DNA of 64,000 nt from Chryseobacterium takakiae (GCF_900129385.1 NZ_FQVO01000002.1:341144-405143), one strand, 5' to 3'; numbered from the stretch's first letter, positions 7,453 through 16,862 are shown. Made by a program: numbers and translations. Notes: generated by a model from the sequence alone, not told the origin.

Positions 7453-9354
7453 TTAACCTTCTCCCAGAATTTCCTGTAATTCAAGCCATCTCATTTCATG
7501 GTTTTCCAGTTGTTCCGAGATATTCTCAAGGTCAGCGGATAGCTTTGAAATTTTCTCATAATCAGATTCATTATTAAGCTGATCGAGAATTTTTTTGCGT
7601 TGATCTTCCAGTTCGGGCATTTCTTTTTCAATAGTCTCAAGCTCGCGCTGCTCCTTAAAAGAAAGCTTTTTCTTTTTTGCTGTATTGGAAGAATCTGGTG
7701 TTAAAGGTATATTTTCTTTGGAAGGTTCCTGTTGTTTCTGTATAACAGACTTTTCCGTAGAATCTTTGCTTTTTGCTTCTCTGTATTCCGAAAAATTTCC
7801 AATAAAATCTTTAATTTTTCCTTCTCCTTCAAACGCAAGGATGTGATCTACAATCCTGTCCATAAAATACCTGTCGTGAGAAACAATGATTAATGAACCC
7901 TGAAACTGCTGCAGGAAATTTTCAAGAACTGTTAAGGTGGGGAGGTCAAGATCGTTGGTAGGTTCATCAAAGATCAGGAAATTGGGATTCTGATATAAAA
8001 TATACATCAGGTGAAGTCTTCTTTTTTCACCACCCGAAAGTTTTGAAATAGGAGAGTACTGCGTTTGGTCATCAAATAAAAACAATCTCAAAAACTGTGA
8101 TGCCGAAAGACTTTTCCCATTAGCAAGAGGATAATATTCCGCAACTTCTTTGATGAAATCAATGACTCTTTCATCTTCTTTATAAGCCAATCCTTTCTGT
8201 GAAAAATATCCGAAATGAATGGTTTCTCCGGTCTCAATTTCGCCGTGATCTGCTTTTTCAAGTCCCTGGATAATATTTAAAAGAGTAGATTTTCCTGCCC
8301 CGTTTTTTCCCACAATGCCTACTTTTTCGCCTCTCTGAAACTGATAGCTGAAATCTTTCAGCAAAACTTTACTTCCAAAGCTTTTATCAATATGTTTAAG
8401 TTCGAGAATTTTATTACCAAGCCTTTTCATTTCAAAATCAAGTTCAAGACCTTGTTTTCTAGTGTCTGTCTTGGCTACCTTTTCTGTTTCGTAAAAAGAA
8501 TCAATTCTGGATTTGGATTTGGTCGTCCTTGCTTTCGGCTGACGGCGCATCCACTCCAGTTCTTTTCGGTAAAGATTATTGGCTTTGTCGATGGTTGCAT
8601 TCAGGTTGTCTTCCCGGATCATTTTGTTTTCCAGGTAGGTAGCATAAGAGCCGTTGTGAACATACAGGTTTTTATCTTCCATTTCCCAGATGATATCGCA
8701 GACGCTATCCAGGAAATATCTGTCGTGGGTTACGAGAAGTAGGGTAATTTTAGCTTTATTCAGGTAGTTTTCCAGCCATTCTACCATTTCCACATCGAGG
8801 TGGTTGGTAGGCTCATCCATGATTAACAAGGTATGGCGGTGTTCTGCTCTTGTTTCAGTTAAAAGTTTTGCCAAAGCGACCCGTTTGATTTGTCCTCCGG
8901 AAAGCATTCCCATTTTGGCATCAAGATCGGTGATTTTAAGCTGGGAAAGAATCTGCTTCATTTCGTTTTCCAGATCCCATGCTTTATGAGCTTCCATCCC
9001 GGCAAGTGCTTTTTCAATAAAATCATGATCTGTGGAATGGAGTGATTGATGATAATTTTTTAGCGCTAAAATAGGTTCAGAATCAAGTGTCATCATGAAT
9101 TCGTCTATCGTAAGATCCGGATCGAAATCAATTTCCTGATCAAATAATACCACCTGAATATCTTTATTGATCATTACCGCGCCGCTGTCTGCAATCTCTT
9201 TTCCCATTAAAATTTTCAACAGGGTAGATTTTCCGCTTCCGTTTTTGGCAACAATGGCAATTTTGTCGCCTTCATTAATGTGAAAGGAAATATTTTCAAA
9301 CAAAACTTTGATGCCGTAAGATTTTGTAAGGTTTTCTGCAGAAACGTAATTCAT
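7453..9354 (-). CDS. ABC-F family ATPase (Uup/EttA-like)
   Basis: A 633-aa soluble protein with two ABC ATPase domains and no membrane part. Domain 1: Walker A GSGKSTLLKIL, signature LSGGQIKRVALAKLL, Walker B LLIMDEPTNHLD. Domain 2: Walker A GAGKSTLLNII, signature LSGGEKRRLHLMYIL, Walker B FLIFDEPTNDLD. A charged linker (EWMRRQPKARTTKSKSRIDSF) joins them. The C-terminal ~75 residues form a coiled coil as in Uup. ABC-F proteins act on the ribosome, relieving stalls or giving antibiotic protection; this looks like a housekeeping member. The start is placed at 9354 because the TACTTTTG promoter at 9385-9392 excludes the longer reading frame from 9408. Confidence 0.92.
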   Translation of the reverse strand: MNYVSAENLTKSYGIKVLFENISFHINEGDKIAIVAKNGSGKSTLLKILMGKEIADSGAVMINKDIQVVLFDQEIDFDPDLTIDEFMMTLDSEPILALKNYHQSLHSTDHDFIEKALAGMEAHKAWDLENEMKQILSQLKITDLDAKMGMLSGGQIKRVALAKLLTETRAEHRHTLLIMDEPTNHLDVEMVEWLENYLNKAKITLLLVTHDRYFLDSVCDIIWEMEDKNLYVHNGSYATYLENKMIREDNLNATIDKANNLYRKELEWMRRQPKARTTKSKSRIDSFYETEKVAKTDTRKQGLELDFEMKRLGNKILELKHIDKSFGSKVLLKDFSYQFQRGEKVGIVGKNGAGKSTLLNIIQGLEKADHGEIETGETIHFGYFSQKGLAYKEDERVIDFIKEVAEYYPLANGKSLSASQFLRLFLFDDQTQYSPISKLSGGEKRRLHLMYILYQNPNFLIFDEPTNDLDLPTLTVLENFLQQFQGSLIIVSHDRYFMDRIVDHILAFEGEGKIKDFIGNFSEYREAKSKDSTEKSVIQKQQEPSKENIPLTPDSSNTAKKKKLSFKEQRELETIEKEMPELEDQRKKILDQLNNESDYEKISKLSADLENISEQLENHEMRWLELQEILGEG

Positions 9355-9384
9355 GATGGATTTTAATAATAAAAAAATGAGCTG

Positions 9385-9392
9385 CAAAAGTA
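9385..9392 (-). promoter_or_regulatory. Promoter -7 element TACTTTTG for the ABC-F gene
   Basis: Minus-strand TAnnTTTG match. The predicted start of transcription near 9378 leaves a leader of about 24 bases and fixes the ATG at 9354. Confidence 0.55.
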
Positions 9393-9622
9393 CAAAAATT
9401 AAAGGCATAAAACTTTTGCTGGTTTCCGATATAATTTTTTACTAACCAATAAAGCTTTATAAAATTCAAATTAATAAAATTGACATAGGTTTTTGTATTA
9501 TTTTTAATTAAATAAGTGTTTATTTATAGTATTTTCATATTTTTAAAGTTTTTTTTAGTTTAAATGCGTTTTTAATTCATTTTTATTGTAAATTCATCAT
9601 TGTAACTATAAAAAATTAAACA

Positions 9623-10138
9623 ATGGTGCAAATTAACTTTTGGGCAGTATTAGCAGCCTCAATTATTCCTCTTCTTACGGGTTTTATATGGTATCATCCT
9701 AAAATTTTCGGAACGGTCTGGATGAAAGAAGCAGGATTATCTCAGGAAAAAATGAAAGGACAAATGATGGGTGTATTTGTCTTTACGATCATTTTATCAT
9801 TATTTATAGCCTATTTTCTTCATTTTGTAATCATTCATCAGTTTGGTGCTCTAGGAATGATTGGTGGTGATGAGATGAATGCCAATGAATCCTATCACGC
9901 ATTTATGAAGGATTATGGGATGTCATACAGATCTTTTGGTCACGGCGCACTGCACTCTTTTATGACAGGCTTTATGTTCGTTTTCCCAGTTATTGCCATT
10001 AATGCAATGTTTGAAAGAAAATCATGGAAATATACGATGATCAATACGGGATACTGGACGCTCACACTTACTATTATGGGTGGAATTATCTGTGGATGGT
10101 ACGCTTTAGACGGCTTTCATTGGGTAACACAAAAATAA
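9623..10138 (+). CDS. DUF1761 family membrane protein
   Basis: A 171-aa inner-membrane protein with about four hydrophobic segments, beginning INFWAVLAASIIPLLTGFIWYHPKIFG, the signature of DUF1761. A Gly/Met-rich connecting loop (MIGGDEMNANESYHAFMKDYG) and a conserved His-containing segment (SFGHGALHSFMTGFMFVFPVIAINAMFERKSW is shared family sequence) follow. Function is unknown. An intrinsic terminator lies 20 bases after the stop. Confidence 0.85.
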   Translation: MVQINFWAVLAASIIPLLTGFIWYHPKIFGTVWMKEAGLSQEKMKGQMMGVFVFTIILSLFIAYFLHFVIIHQFGALGMIGGDEMNANESYHAFMKDYGMSYRSFGHGALHSFMTGFMFVFPVIAINAMFERKSWKYTMINTGYWTLTLTIMGGIICGWYALDGFHWVTQK

Positions 10139-10157
10139 TTACAAAGGATTAAATTAT

Positions 10158-10182
10158 AAGGCTACTTTTGCGTAGCCTTTTT
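10158..10182 (+). terminator. Terminator of the DUF1761 gene, abutting the next start codon
   Basis: AAGGCTAC (10158-10165), loop TTTTGC, GTAGCCTT (10172-10179), then a T-run. The last T is at 10182 and the next gene's ATG begins at 10183, leaving no room for a leader unless transcription reads through. Confidence 0.8.
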
Positions 10183-11313
10183 ATGTCATATCATTTAAAA
10201 ATATACCATTCAGATAATGATGTTCCGGAGCGTTGGTCTTCAACGATCGGGAACCATAATGTCATGCTTTCGCAAGAATATTTTCGTGCGCTTCAGGATT
10301 CTTTGCCTTCTAATATGGAGTGCTTTATGGTGGGATTTTTTAAACAAAATGAACTTATTGGGGGTGCCTTGTTTCAGTACATTGATTTTATTGGATTTAG
10401 AAAGTCATTGAAAAATGATTCCGGATGGTATATTAAAAGTCTATTTACCTCCCTGTTTATTAAGGATGTAATGATCCTCGGAAATAATATGCTGACCGGC
10501 CAGAACGGATTTTATTTTGATTTTTCAAAAATTCCGGCAAAAGATGTTCTGATGCTTTTACATAAAGCCGTTGATGTCATGCAGACTGAAATAAGGAAAA
10601 CGTCTTTAATTATTTTTAAAGATTATCAGAAGCCTTTTGCGGAGCAGTTTGCAAGGAAAGAATATAGTACCTATTTTCGGTTTTCCGTACAGCCTAATAT
10701 GAAATTGAAGATAAGAGAACACTGGAAAACATTTGATGATTATATTAATGATTTTTCAAAAAAATACAGATCAAGAGTAAGAGCTGCAAGAAAGAAACTG
10801 CAAGGTATTGAAAAACGTGAACTGGATTTAAATTCGGTGCAAAAATACCATCGTGAAATGAATATTCTTTATCATAACGTAGCTGATAACGCTGCATTCA
10901 ATACATTCTTCCTGGCTGAAAATCACTTTGGAAAAATGAAGGAAAATCTTGATGATAAATTTAGAATTTTCGGCTATTTTTCAGGAAGCGAACTTGTTGG
11001 GTTCTATACTTTGCTGATCAACAATAATGATGTTGACACTTACTTTCTAGGCTATCAAAGAGAACTTCAGAAAGAAAAGCAGATCTATCTCAATATGCTT
11101 TTGGATATGGTTGAATTCGGAATTACTTATCAGTTTGAAAGAATTATTTTGGGCAGGACAGCTTTAGAAATAAAATCAACCGTCGGAGCTGAGCCGACTG
11201 AAATTTTTGGTCTTATTAAACATAATAATTTCATGATTAATCCTTTCATGAAAATTCTTTTCCCTGCTATTTCTCCAAAAATAGAATGGATTCAAAGAAA
11301 ACCTTTTAAATGA
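10183..11313 (+). CDS. GNAT-superfamily acyltransferase (Acetyltransf_6/FemAB-like)
   Basis: A 376-aa soluble protein. Its C-terminal half carries the basic helix seen in this group (FSKKYRSRVRAARKKLQGIEKREL) followed by a GNAT core (FRIFGYFSGSELVGFYTLLINNNDVDTYFLGYQRELQKE, then LNMLLDMVEFGITYQFERIILGRTALEIKS). The N-terminal half looks like a degenerate second GNAT fold (MVGFFKQNELIGGALFQYIDFIG). Members transfer acyl or aminoacyl groups to sugars, peptides or lipids; the substrate is unknown. The ATG at 10183 is preferred to a TTG at 10168 inside the terminator stem. The start codon directly follows that terminator, which is odd. Confidence 0.7.
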   Translation: MSYHLKIYHSDNDVPERWSSTIGNHNVMLSQEYFRALQDSLPSNMECFMVGFFKQNELIGGALFQYIDFIGFRKSLKNDSGWYIKSLFTSLFIKDVMILGNNMLTGQNGFYFDFSKIPAKDVLMLLHKAVDVMQTEIRKTSLIIFKDYQKPFAEQFARKEYSTYFRFSVQPNMKLKIREHWKTFDDYINDFSKKYRSRVRAARKKLQGIEKRELDLNSVQKYHREMNILYHNVADNAAFNTFFLAENHFGKMKENLDDKFRIFGYFSGSELVGFYTLLINNNDVDTYFLGYQRELQKEKQIYLNMLLDMVEFGITYQFERIILGRTALEIKSTVGAEPTEIFGLIKHNNFMINPFMKILFPAISPKIEWIQRKPFK

Positions 11314-11438
11314 TTTTTTTTACCTTCATCTCAGTCTTTGTATCATAGGAACGGCTTTATCCCGTTTACAAGATGTAATATTTGCAATTGGCTTTAGAAC
11401 AGGTTTAAAAATAAAAGGAGGCTGTTTAAAAAATAAAA

Positions 11439-12302
11439 TTAATCCAGAGTAAGACTCTTCAAAGACCACAAACTTCCATTGTAAATATCCAGATCCACTT
11501 TAGTGTTGATGCCATGAACGATTCCGTTTTCTGTAAACTGCCAGAAATCCCATTCAGAATCAGGGGAAGGGGCAGGAACGTCATTATAATTAGCCAGCCA
11601 AAGCGGATAGTCATCAAATTCGCCTTTAAGAAAATCTTTGTAATAATGATAATAGGTGTAAATGATAGGCTTTTTCCCGTAGGCTTCCTCTACAATTCTG
11701 CACCATACTTTAAGATCTTCAACAAGTTTTTCATTGGTCTTGCGCTTCGGGATTTTTTCAATATCAAGGATAGGAGGGAGGTCACCGCTTTCCAGTTTTA
11801 CGTTTTCAAGAAAATTATTGGCCTGCCTCACAGGATCTTCGTCTGCTCTGTAAAAATGATACGCACCGCGGATAAGTTCCTGCTTTTTTGCTATTTCCCA
11901 GAAATCATCAAAATGTTTATCGGCATTGCGGTTTCCCATAGTGGCGCGCATTACAACAAATTCCAGCGGAATGGTTTTGTTTCCGATGCTCAGGCTGTCC
12001 CAGCTGATGTCTTCTTTATTTTGGTAGTGGGATATGTCAAAACCGTATGTTTTATCAAGGTTGTCGGATATGATTTTTTGTATTCTTACTGTTTCAGATT
12101 CTGTATTATGAAGCTTTCGGTGTACGAATTTATTAAAGTACATAGCATAATAATAGCTTACGGTCTTTTTTAGATAAAATCCTGTTCCTGCAAGTGCAAT
12201 CAAGAGAATTGCCAACAGCGCTTTGCGTCGGAAAAAATAGTTCTTCCTACGAGTTGCATGAACCTTTTTGGCGGTTTTTTTGCTGTACTTTTTATGTGGC
12301 AT
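11439..12302 (-). CDS. GH25-family lysozyme (muramidase), membrane-anchored
   Basis: A 287-aa peptidoglycan hydrolase cutting MurNAc-GlcNAc bonds. A basic N terminus leads to one membrane helix (RKALLAILLIALAGTGFYL), so the enzyme is probably tethered in the periplasm. The GH25 domain starts at YGFDISHYQNKEDISWDSL (conserved Asp of DxSxxQ). It continues with FVVMRATMGNRNADKHFDDF, RGAYHFYRADEDP, the catalytic LPPILDIE, and WQFTENGIVHGI near the end. The ATG at 12302 is chosen over 12314 because the TAGTTTTG box at 12312-12319 would overlap the longer version. Confidence 0.9.
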   Translation of the reverse strand: MPHKKYSKKTAKKVHATRRKNYFFRRKALLAILLIALAGTGFYLKKTVSYYYAMYFNKFVHRKLHNTESETVRIQKIISDNLDKTYGFDISHYQNKEDISWDSLSIGNKTIPLEFVVMRATMGNRNADKHFDDFWEIAKKQELIRGAYHFYRADEDPVRQANNFLENVKLESGDLPPILDIEKIPKRKTNEKLVEDLKVWCRIVEEAYGKKPIIYTYYHYYKDFLKGEFDDYPLWLANYNDVPAPSPDSEWDFWQFTENGIVHGINTKVDLDIYNGSLWSLKSLTLD

Positions 12303-12311
12303 AAAGTTTTG

Positions 12312-12319
12312 CAAAACTA
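12312..12319 (-). promoter_or_regulatory. Promoter -7 element TAGTTTTG for the GH25 gene
   Basis: Minus-strand TAnnTTTG match ten bases before the ATG at 12302. The predicted transcript is nearly leaderless. Confidence 0.55.
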
Positions 12320-12354
12320 ACTTTTTTCGCTGCGAAATGCTAAAATAAAATCAG

Positions 12355-12362
12355 TAAATTTG
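12355..12362 (+). promoter_or_regulatory. Promoter -7 element TAAATTTG for the NADH dehydrogenase-trmD operon
   Basis: Exact TAnnTTTG match. The predicted transcription start (about 12369) coincides with the ATG, so the mRNA is probably leaderless. This also rules out the TTG codon at 12360 as the start. Confidence 0.6.
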
Positions 12363-12368
12363 TGTACT

Positions 12369-13631
12369 ATGGAAACACGCGAAAAGATCATCGTTATAGG
12401 AGGAGGTTTTGCGGGGCTGCAACTTGCGAAAACATTAAATAATAAAAACAAAAAAGTACTTGTTTTAGACCGGGTAAACCATCATATGTTTCAGCCTCTT
12501 TTCTATCAGGTAGCGTGCGGAAGGATTGAGCCATCCAATATTTCTTTTCCGTTCAGGAAAATTTTTCAGCGTTCCAGAAATACACAGTTCCGGCTTACGG
12601 AAGTAAAAGAAATTGATACCGTCAATAATAAAGTAATTACCGATGAAGCAGACTTCAGCTATGATAAACTCATAATCGCCACAGGCTGTAAAACCAATTT
12701 TTTCGGAAATAAAGATTTGGAAAGTAAAGCTTTCGGAATGAAAAATACCCAGGAGGCCATCAGTATCAGAAATCATGTTCTGATGACTTTTGAAAAACTG
12801 ATCCTGGAAAAAAGCCGCAGTGATGACGGGAACTGGAATATTGTCATCGTAGGAAGCGGTCCCACGGGTGTAGAACTGGCGGGTGCTTTTGCCGAAATGA
12901 AAAAAGAAATTCTTCCTAGAGACTATCCGTATATGAACTTTAATCATCTTGAGATTATTCTGGTAAGTTCTACGGAAAAGCCGCTTGCCGTAATGAGCCC
13001 CGAAGCACAGAATAAGTCGGAAGAATATTTAAAAGATCTCGGTGTTACATTTTTAAGTCAGGAATACGTTACTGATTACGATGGCGATAAAGTGTATATG
13101 AAAAGTGGAAAGACAATCCCTTCCAATAACGTGATCTGGGCAGCCGGCGTTACAGGAAATGTTATTGATGGCTTTCCTCAGGAAAAACTGATCAGAAACC
13201 GATATATTACCGACCGGTACAACAAAATTAAAGGCTACGACAACATCTTTGCCATAGGAGATATTGCCTATATGGAAACTCCGAAATATCCTCAGGGGCA
13301 TCCTCAGGTGGCAAACGTTGCAATTACCCAGGCGAGAAATTTAGGCAAAAACCTTCTTAAAAAAAATACCTCCGACTGGAAAGAATACGAATATGAAGAT
13401 AAAGGTTCCCTGGCTACAATTGGTAAGCATAGAGCGGTTGTAGATCTGCCCTTTATCAAATTTCAGGGATTTCTGGCGTGGTTTTTCTGGATGTTCTTAC
13501 ATTTAATGTTAATTTTGAGCGTCAGAAATAAGCTTGCCGTATTCTTCAACTGGATGTGGAGCTATTTCAACAAAGATTCTTCCTTGCGATTAATAATTTC
13601 GCCGAATAAGAAAAACGAAACTTTACAATGA
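12369..13631 (+). CDS. Type II NADH dehydrogenase (NAD(P)/FAD-dependent oxidoreductase)
   Basis: A 420-aa flavoprotein that passes electrons from NADH to quinone without proton pumping. The FAD-binding Rossmann motif is [13 protein letters not shown] at the N terminus, and the second nucleotide-binding motif is [21 protein letters not shown]-contacting [13 protein letters not shown] lies further on. The C terminus has a hydrophobic amphipathic stretch ([21 protein letters not shown]) that anchors it to the inner membrane. Its stop overlaps the trmD start (ATGA at 13628-13631), so the two genes are translationally coupled. Confidence 0.92.
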   Translation: METREKIIVIGGGFAGLQLAKTLNNKNKKVLVLDRVNHHMFQPLFYQVACGRIEPSNISFPFRKIFQRSRNTQFRLTEVKEIDTVNNKVITDEADFSYDKLIIATGCKTNFFGNKDLESKAFGMKNTQEAISIRNHVLMTFEKLILEKSRSDDGNWNIVIVGSGPTGVELAGAFAEMKKEILPRDYPYMNFNHLEIILVSSTEKPLAVMSPEAQNKSEEYLKDLGVTFLSQEYVTDYDGDKVYMKSGKTIPSNNVIWAAGVTGNVIDGFPQEKLIRNRYITDRYNKIKGYDNIFAIGDIAYMETPKYPQGHPQVANVAITQARNLGKNLLKKNTSDWKEYEYEDKGSLATIGKHRAVVDLPFIKFQGFLAWFFWMFLHLMLILSVRNKLAVFFNWMWSYFNKDSSLRLIISPNKKNETLQ

Positions 13632-14299
13632 GAATTGATATCATAAGTGTGCTTCCGGAACTGATGGAAAGCCCTTTTAAAACATCTATTTTAAAAAGAG
13701 CCATGGATAAAGGACTGGTGGAAGTGCATTTTCATCACCTGAGAGACTGGGCAATCAATAAACACCGGCAGATTGATGATGAGCCTTATGGCGGCGGAGC
13801 AGGAATGGTGATGATGGTGGAACCGCTGGATAACTGTATTTCTGAACTAAAGTCTCAGAGACAATATGATGAAGTTATTTATCTTACGCCGGATGGTGTT
13901 ACCTTAAACCAGAAAATTGCCAATACGCTTTCTATTAAACAGAATCTTATCTTCTTATGTGGTCATTATAAGGGAATTGACCAGCGCGTTAGGGATCTTC
14001 ATATTACCAAAGAAATTTCCATCGGAGATTATGTGCTTACCGGTGGTGAGCTTGCCGCATGCGTGCTTGCAGATTCGGTAATCCGTTTGCTTCCAGGTGT
14101 TCTGAATGATGAGCAAAGTGCTTTAACAGACAGTTTTCAGGATGATCTGCTTTCTCCTCCCATTTATACAAGACCTGAAGTCTATAAAGGCCTGGAAGTA
14201 CCAAAAATTCTTTTGAGCGGTAATTTTGCGAAAATCGAAGAATGGCGTCATGATGAAGCCGTAAGAATTACCCAAGAAAAACGGCCCGATTTACTTTAA
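13628..14299 (+). CDS. trmD: tRNA (guanine-37-N1)-methyltransferase
   Basis: A 223-aa SPOUT-fold enzyme that methylates G37 of tRNAs reading CNN codons with AdoMet, preventing +1 frameshifts. Visible family motifs are [23 protein letters not shown] at the N terminus, [17 protein letters not shown], the knot segment [12 protein letters not shown], and [21 protein letters not shown]. The linker and C-terminal domain include [19 protein letters not shown]. Length is usual. In many bacteria trmD sits with rimM and rplS; here it follows an NADH dehydrogenase through a 4-base overlap. Confidence 0.97.
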   Translation: MRIDIISVLPELMESPFKTSILKRAMDKGLVEVHFHHLRDWAINKHRQIDDEPYGGGAGMVMMVEPLDNCISELKSQRQYDEVIYLTPDGVTLNQKIANTLSIKQNLIFLCGHYKGIDQRVRDLHITKEISIGDYVLTGGELAACVLADSVIRLLPGVLNDEQSALTDSFQDDLLSPPIYTRPEVYKGLEVPKILLSGNFAKIEEWRHDEAVRITQEKRPDLL

Positions 14300-14537
14300 A
14301 AAAGCCAAATTATAGAATTTATTACTATTTAAAGATTTTATATTAAGCTTATAATGCAACATAGGAATATTTTTTGTTTATATTTATGGATTGGTTAAAA
14401 AATTAATTGTATTTCTGATATACGGTTTATTTTATTCTTATTTAATTTAATTTTGGTTGTTAAATTATATAAAATAATGTTCTGAAATAAATAATAATAT
14501 TTAAATTTTTAACTTTTAATGGTTTTATGTCTTAAGA

Positions 14538-14583
14538 TTTTTTCATGAATTTTAATTATTTAAATATAAAATTCATGAAAAAA
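14538..14583. repeat. 17-bp perfect inverted repeat in the AT-rich gap after trmD
   Basis: TTTTTTCATGAATTTTA (14538-14554) is the exact complement of 14567-14583, with a 12-base spacer. It is the only structure I see in the 377-base gap 14300-14676. As DNA it could be a protein-binding palindrome around TTCATGAA. As RNA it is a low-GC hairpin, a weak terminator at best. The rest of the gap is featureless AT-rich sequence. Confidence 0.5.
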
Positions 14584-14676
14584 AATTGCGAAATAATTAA
14601 TGATTTATTAAATAAAATAATAAATTTACATCCTGAAAGTTAAAATGAAAATTTTAATAATTAGAAAAGCGTGTTG

Positions 14677-15609
14677 ATGGAACTGTTCAGTTTTTATAAT
14701 GTTGAAAATTTATTCCTGCCAGATCCGGAACCAAGGCATAAACTTGATCCTACAATTTCAGGATTACGGAATTGGAACGAAAGAAAATATAAAAATAAGC
14801 TCTATAAAATTGCACACGTTTTTCAGCTGATAAAGGAAGAAAATGGTACGCTTCCCTTTATTATAGGTCTTTCAGAAGTTTCCGGAAAGCAGGTGCTGGA
14901 AGATCTCATACGGATGCAGCCGTTCAATTCAGGATATGGTATTGTACATTACAATTCCAGAGATGAAAGAAAAGTTGATGTTGCAATGCTGTATGATAAA
15001 AATAAAGTTGAAATAATAGACTCTGAAGCTATTACCTTCTTCTTTGAAAATGAAAACAAAAACATAGAAAACTACGATACAACAAGAGATGTACTCTATT
15101 CAGTATTGAAGTATAAAGAAGAGATTATCAATGTCTTTATCGCCCATCTTCCCTCTAAACGCGAAAAAGATATTAACAGGCCCAAAAGGATTTTTATACT
15201 CAATGAAATCCAAAGACGGATTCTGGATCTCATAAATGCTGATGAAAACGTAATTCTGTGCGGAGATTTCAACGAAAACCCAGATGATGAAAATTTAGTA
15301 AAAATTCTCTATGACAATTCCTACGAAAAGGTCTTGGAAAATCCTTTTCAGCAGTTGTTTTCTACAGGAAATTATTCTACTTTTCATTACAAATCCGGGC
15401 TGTTGTTTGATCAGATCCTATTATCTGAATCTTTTTTTAAAGAAGATAATATGCTTTCTTTTCAAAATGCCGGAATATTTAAACCCGGAAAAATCAGCTG
15501 CCGTGACAAGAATTTTGAGGGAAGGCCGTTCCGTACTTATGCCGGAACAAGGTATCTTGGCGGTTACAGTGATCATTTCCCGGTCTACGTTTCGCTAGGT
15601 AAAGTATAA
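14677..15609 (+). CDS. Endonuclease/exonuclease/phosphatase (EEP) family protein
   Basis: A 310-aa metal-dependent phosphoesterase. EEP motifs appear in order: FYNVENLF (metal-ligand Asn), LSEVSG (metal-ligand Glu), KVDVAMLYDK, VFIAHLPSKRE (catalytic His), LCGDFNENPDDE (GDFN) and the terminal GGYSDHFPVYV (SDH). All catalytic residues are present. Whether the substrate is DNA, RNA, sphingomyelin or inositol phosphate cannot be told; there is no signal peptide. I chose ATG 14677; GTG 14671 is possible. A 10-codon reading frame (ATG 14645) ends in TGATG overlapping this start, which may couple translation. Confidence 0.85.
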   Translation: MELFSFYNVENLFLPDPEPRHKLDPTISGLRNWNERKYKNKLYKIAHVFQLIKEENGTLPFIIGLSEVSGKQVLEDLIRMQPFNSGYGIVHYNSRDERKVDVAMLYDKNKVEIIDSEAITFFFENENKNIENYDTTRDVLYSVLKYKEEIINVFIAHLPSKREKDINRPKRIFILNEIQRRILDLINADENVILCGDFNENPDDENLVKILYDNSYEKVLENPFQQLFSTGNYSTFHYKSGLLFDQILLSESFFKEDNMLSFQNAGIFKPGKISCRDKNFEGRPFRTYAGTRYLGGYSDHFPVYVSLGKV

Positions 15610-15642
15610 ACAAATGTGAAAAAACATAAATTTAAGTAGAGA

Positions 15643-16113
15643 ATGAAAAATTCAGACAACACAAGCTATCAATTGGATTCAATCGACAAGGAAATTATTT
15701 ACATGCTGATGGATAATTCCAAAACATCACTTGCTCATATTTCCAAAGGAGTAGGGATTTCCACAACTGCGGTTCACCAGAGAATTAAAAAACTGGAGCA
15801 GGCAGGGGTGATTGAAAATTCAATTTCATTTCTTAATCCTAAAAAGATAGGATATAAAGTTATTTCGTACATTGGTGTATTCCTCGACAAACCAAGTCAT
15901 TATCCTGACATGGTTAAAGCCTTAAAGGAAATTAATGAGGTAGTGGAAGCGCACTATACCACAGGAAATTACACCATTTTCCTGAAGGTACTCTGTAAAG
16001 ATAATGACCACCTGATGCAGATTTTAAGTAAACTTCAGAAACTGAAAGGGGTTACAAGAACAGAAACTTTCATATCTTTGGAACAGGGTATTTACAGACA
16101 ACTGAAAGTATAA
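15643..16113 (+). CDS. Lrp/AsnC-family transcriptional regulator
   Basis: A 156-aa feast/famine regulator. The N-terminal helix-turn-helix spans about residues 12-60 (DSIDKEIIYMLMDNSKTS, SKGVGISTTAVHQRIKKLEQAGVI). The C-terminal RAM ligand-binding and oligomerisation domain includes IGVFLDKPSHYPDMVKAL and HYTTGNYTIFLKVLCKDNDHL. Members bind amino acids and act as octamers. It lies only 5 bases before the deoC gene on the same strand, so the two are probably co-transcribed. A link to nucleoside catabolism is inference. Confidence 0.92.
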   Translation: MKNSDNTSYQLDSIDKEIIYMLMDNSKTSLAHISKGVGISTTAVHQRIKKLEQAGVIENSISFLNPKKIGYKVISYIGVFLDKPSHYPDMVKALKEINEVVEAHYTTGNYTIFLKVLCKDNDHLMQILSKLQKLKGVTRTETFISLEQGIYRQLKV

Positions 16114-16118
16114 ACATC

Positions 16119-16862
16119 ATGAACATTGCACAATATTTGGATTCAACCTACCTGAAAACTCCTTCACAGTCGGGACTTTCAGAACAAGAAACATTACAGA
16201 AAGATAAAGATCTGGCAAAGGAGGCAATTGATAACGGTATTTTTGCCGTAATGATCCGTCCGAATTATGTTTCGGAAATCAAAAAGTATATTCTTGAAAG
16301 GAATTCAGATGTTGTAGTAGGAACAGTTATCGGTTTTCATGAAGGAACGTATTCTGTAGACGAAAAACTTGCAGAAGCTGAAAAAGCGATTGCGGATGGA
16401 GCAGATGAGCTGGATTTTGTGATCAACTACAATGCTTATTTAAAAGGAGATTTGGATCTGGTAAAAGATGAGTTTATAAAATGCACTCAGCTATGTCTGG
16501 AACACCATAAAATAGCAAAGTGGATTATTGAAATTGCAGCTTTAACGGATGAGCAAATCGCTGATCTTACCAAAAGTATCTCCACTTGGTCAGAAGAGCA
16601 TTTTCCTGAAAATGAATGGTCTAAAATTTTTGTGAAATCTTCAACAGGTTTTTATGAAACCCAAGACGGAAAACCAAATGGTGCAACATTTGAGGGGATA
16701 AAAATCATGCTGGATAATGCAGGAAAACTGCCTGTAAAAGCAGCTGGTGGCGTAAGAACTCCGGAAGACGCCGAAAAAATGATCAACATGGGAGTCAAAA
16801 GAATCGGAACTTCCTCTGCGTTGGCTTTGATTAAAAACCAGTCGGCTTCGGAAGGATATTAA
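16119..16862 (+). CDS. deoC: Deoxyribose-phosphate aldolase
   Basis: A 247-aa class I aldolase converting 2-deoxyribose-5-phosphate to glyceraldehyde-3-phosphate and acetaldehyde in deoxynucleoside breakdown. The catalytic residues can be placed: Asp99 (ELDFVIN), the Schiff-base Lys173 (FVKSSTGF) and Lys207 (PVKAAGGVRT), matching Asp102/Lys167/Lys201 of E. coli. The C terminus (GTSSALALI) is the phosphate-binding region. It follows the Lrp-family gene closely and is ended by a hairpin terminator shared with the convergent dus gene. Confidence 0.96.
   Translation: MNIAQYLDSTYLKTPSQSGLSEQETLQKDKDLAKEAIDNGIFAVMIRPNYVSEIKKYILERNSDVVVGTVIGFHEGTYSVDEKLAEAEKAIADGADELDFVINYNAYLKGDLDLVKDEFIKCTQLCLEHHKIAKWIIEIAALTDEQIADLTKSISTWSEEHFPENEWSKIFVKSSTGFYETQDGKPNGATFEGIKIMLDNAGKLPVKAAGGVRTPEDAEKMINMGVKRIGTSSALALIKNQSASEGY

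Noticed and set aside
9355..9408. N-terminal extension of the ABC-F protein
   Set aside because: The extension is hydrophobic, has no family similarity, and would begin upstream of the predicted transcription start.
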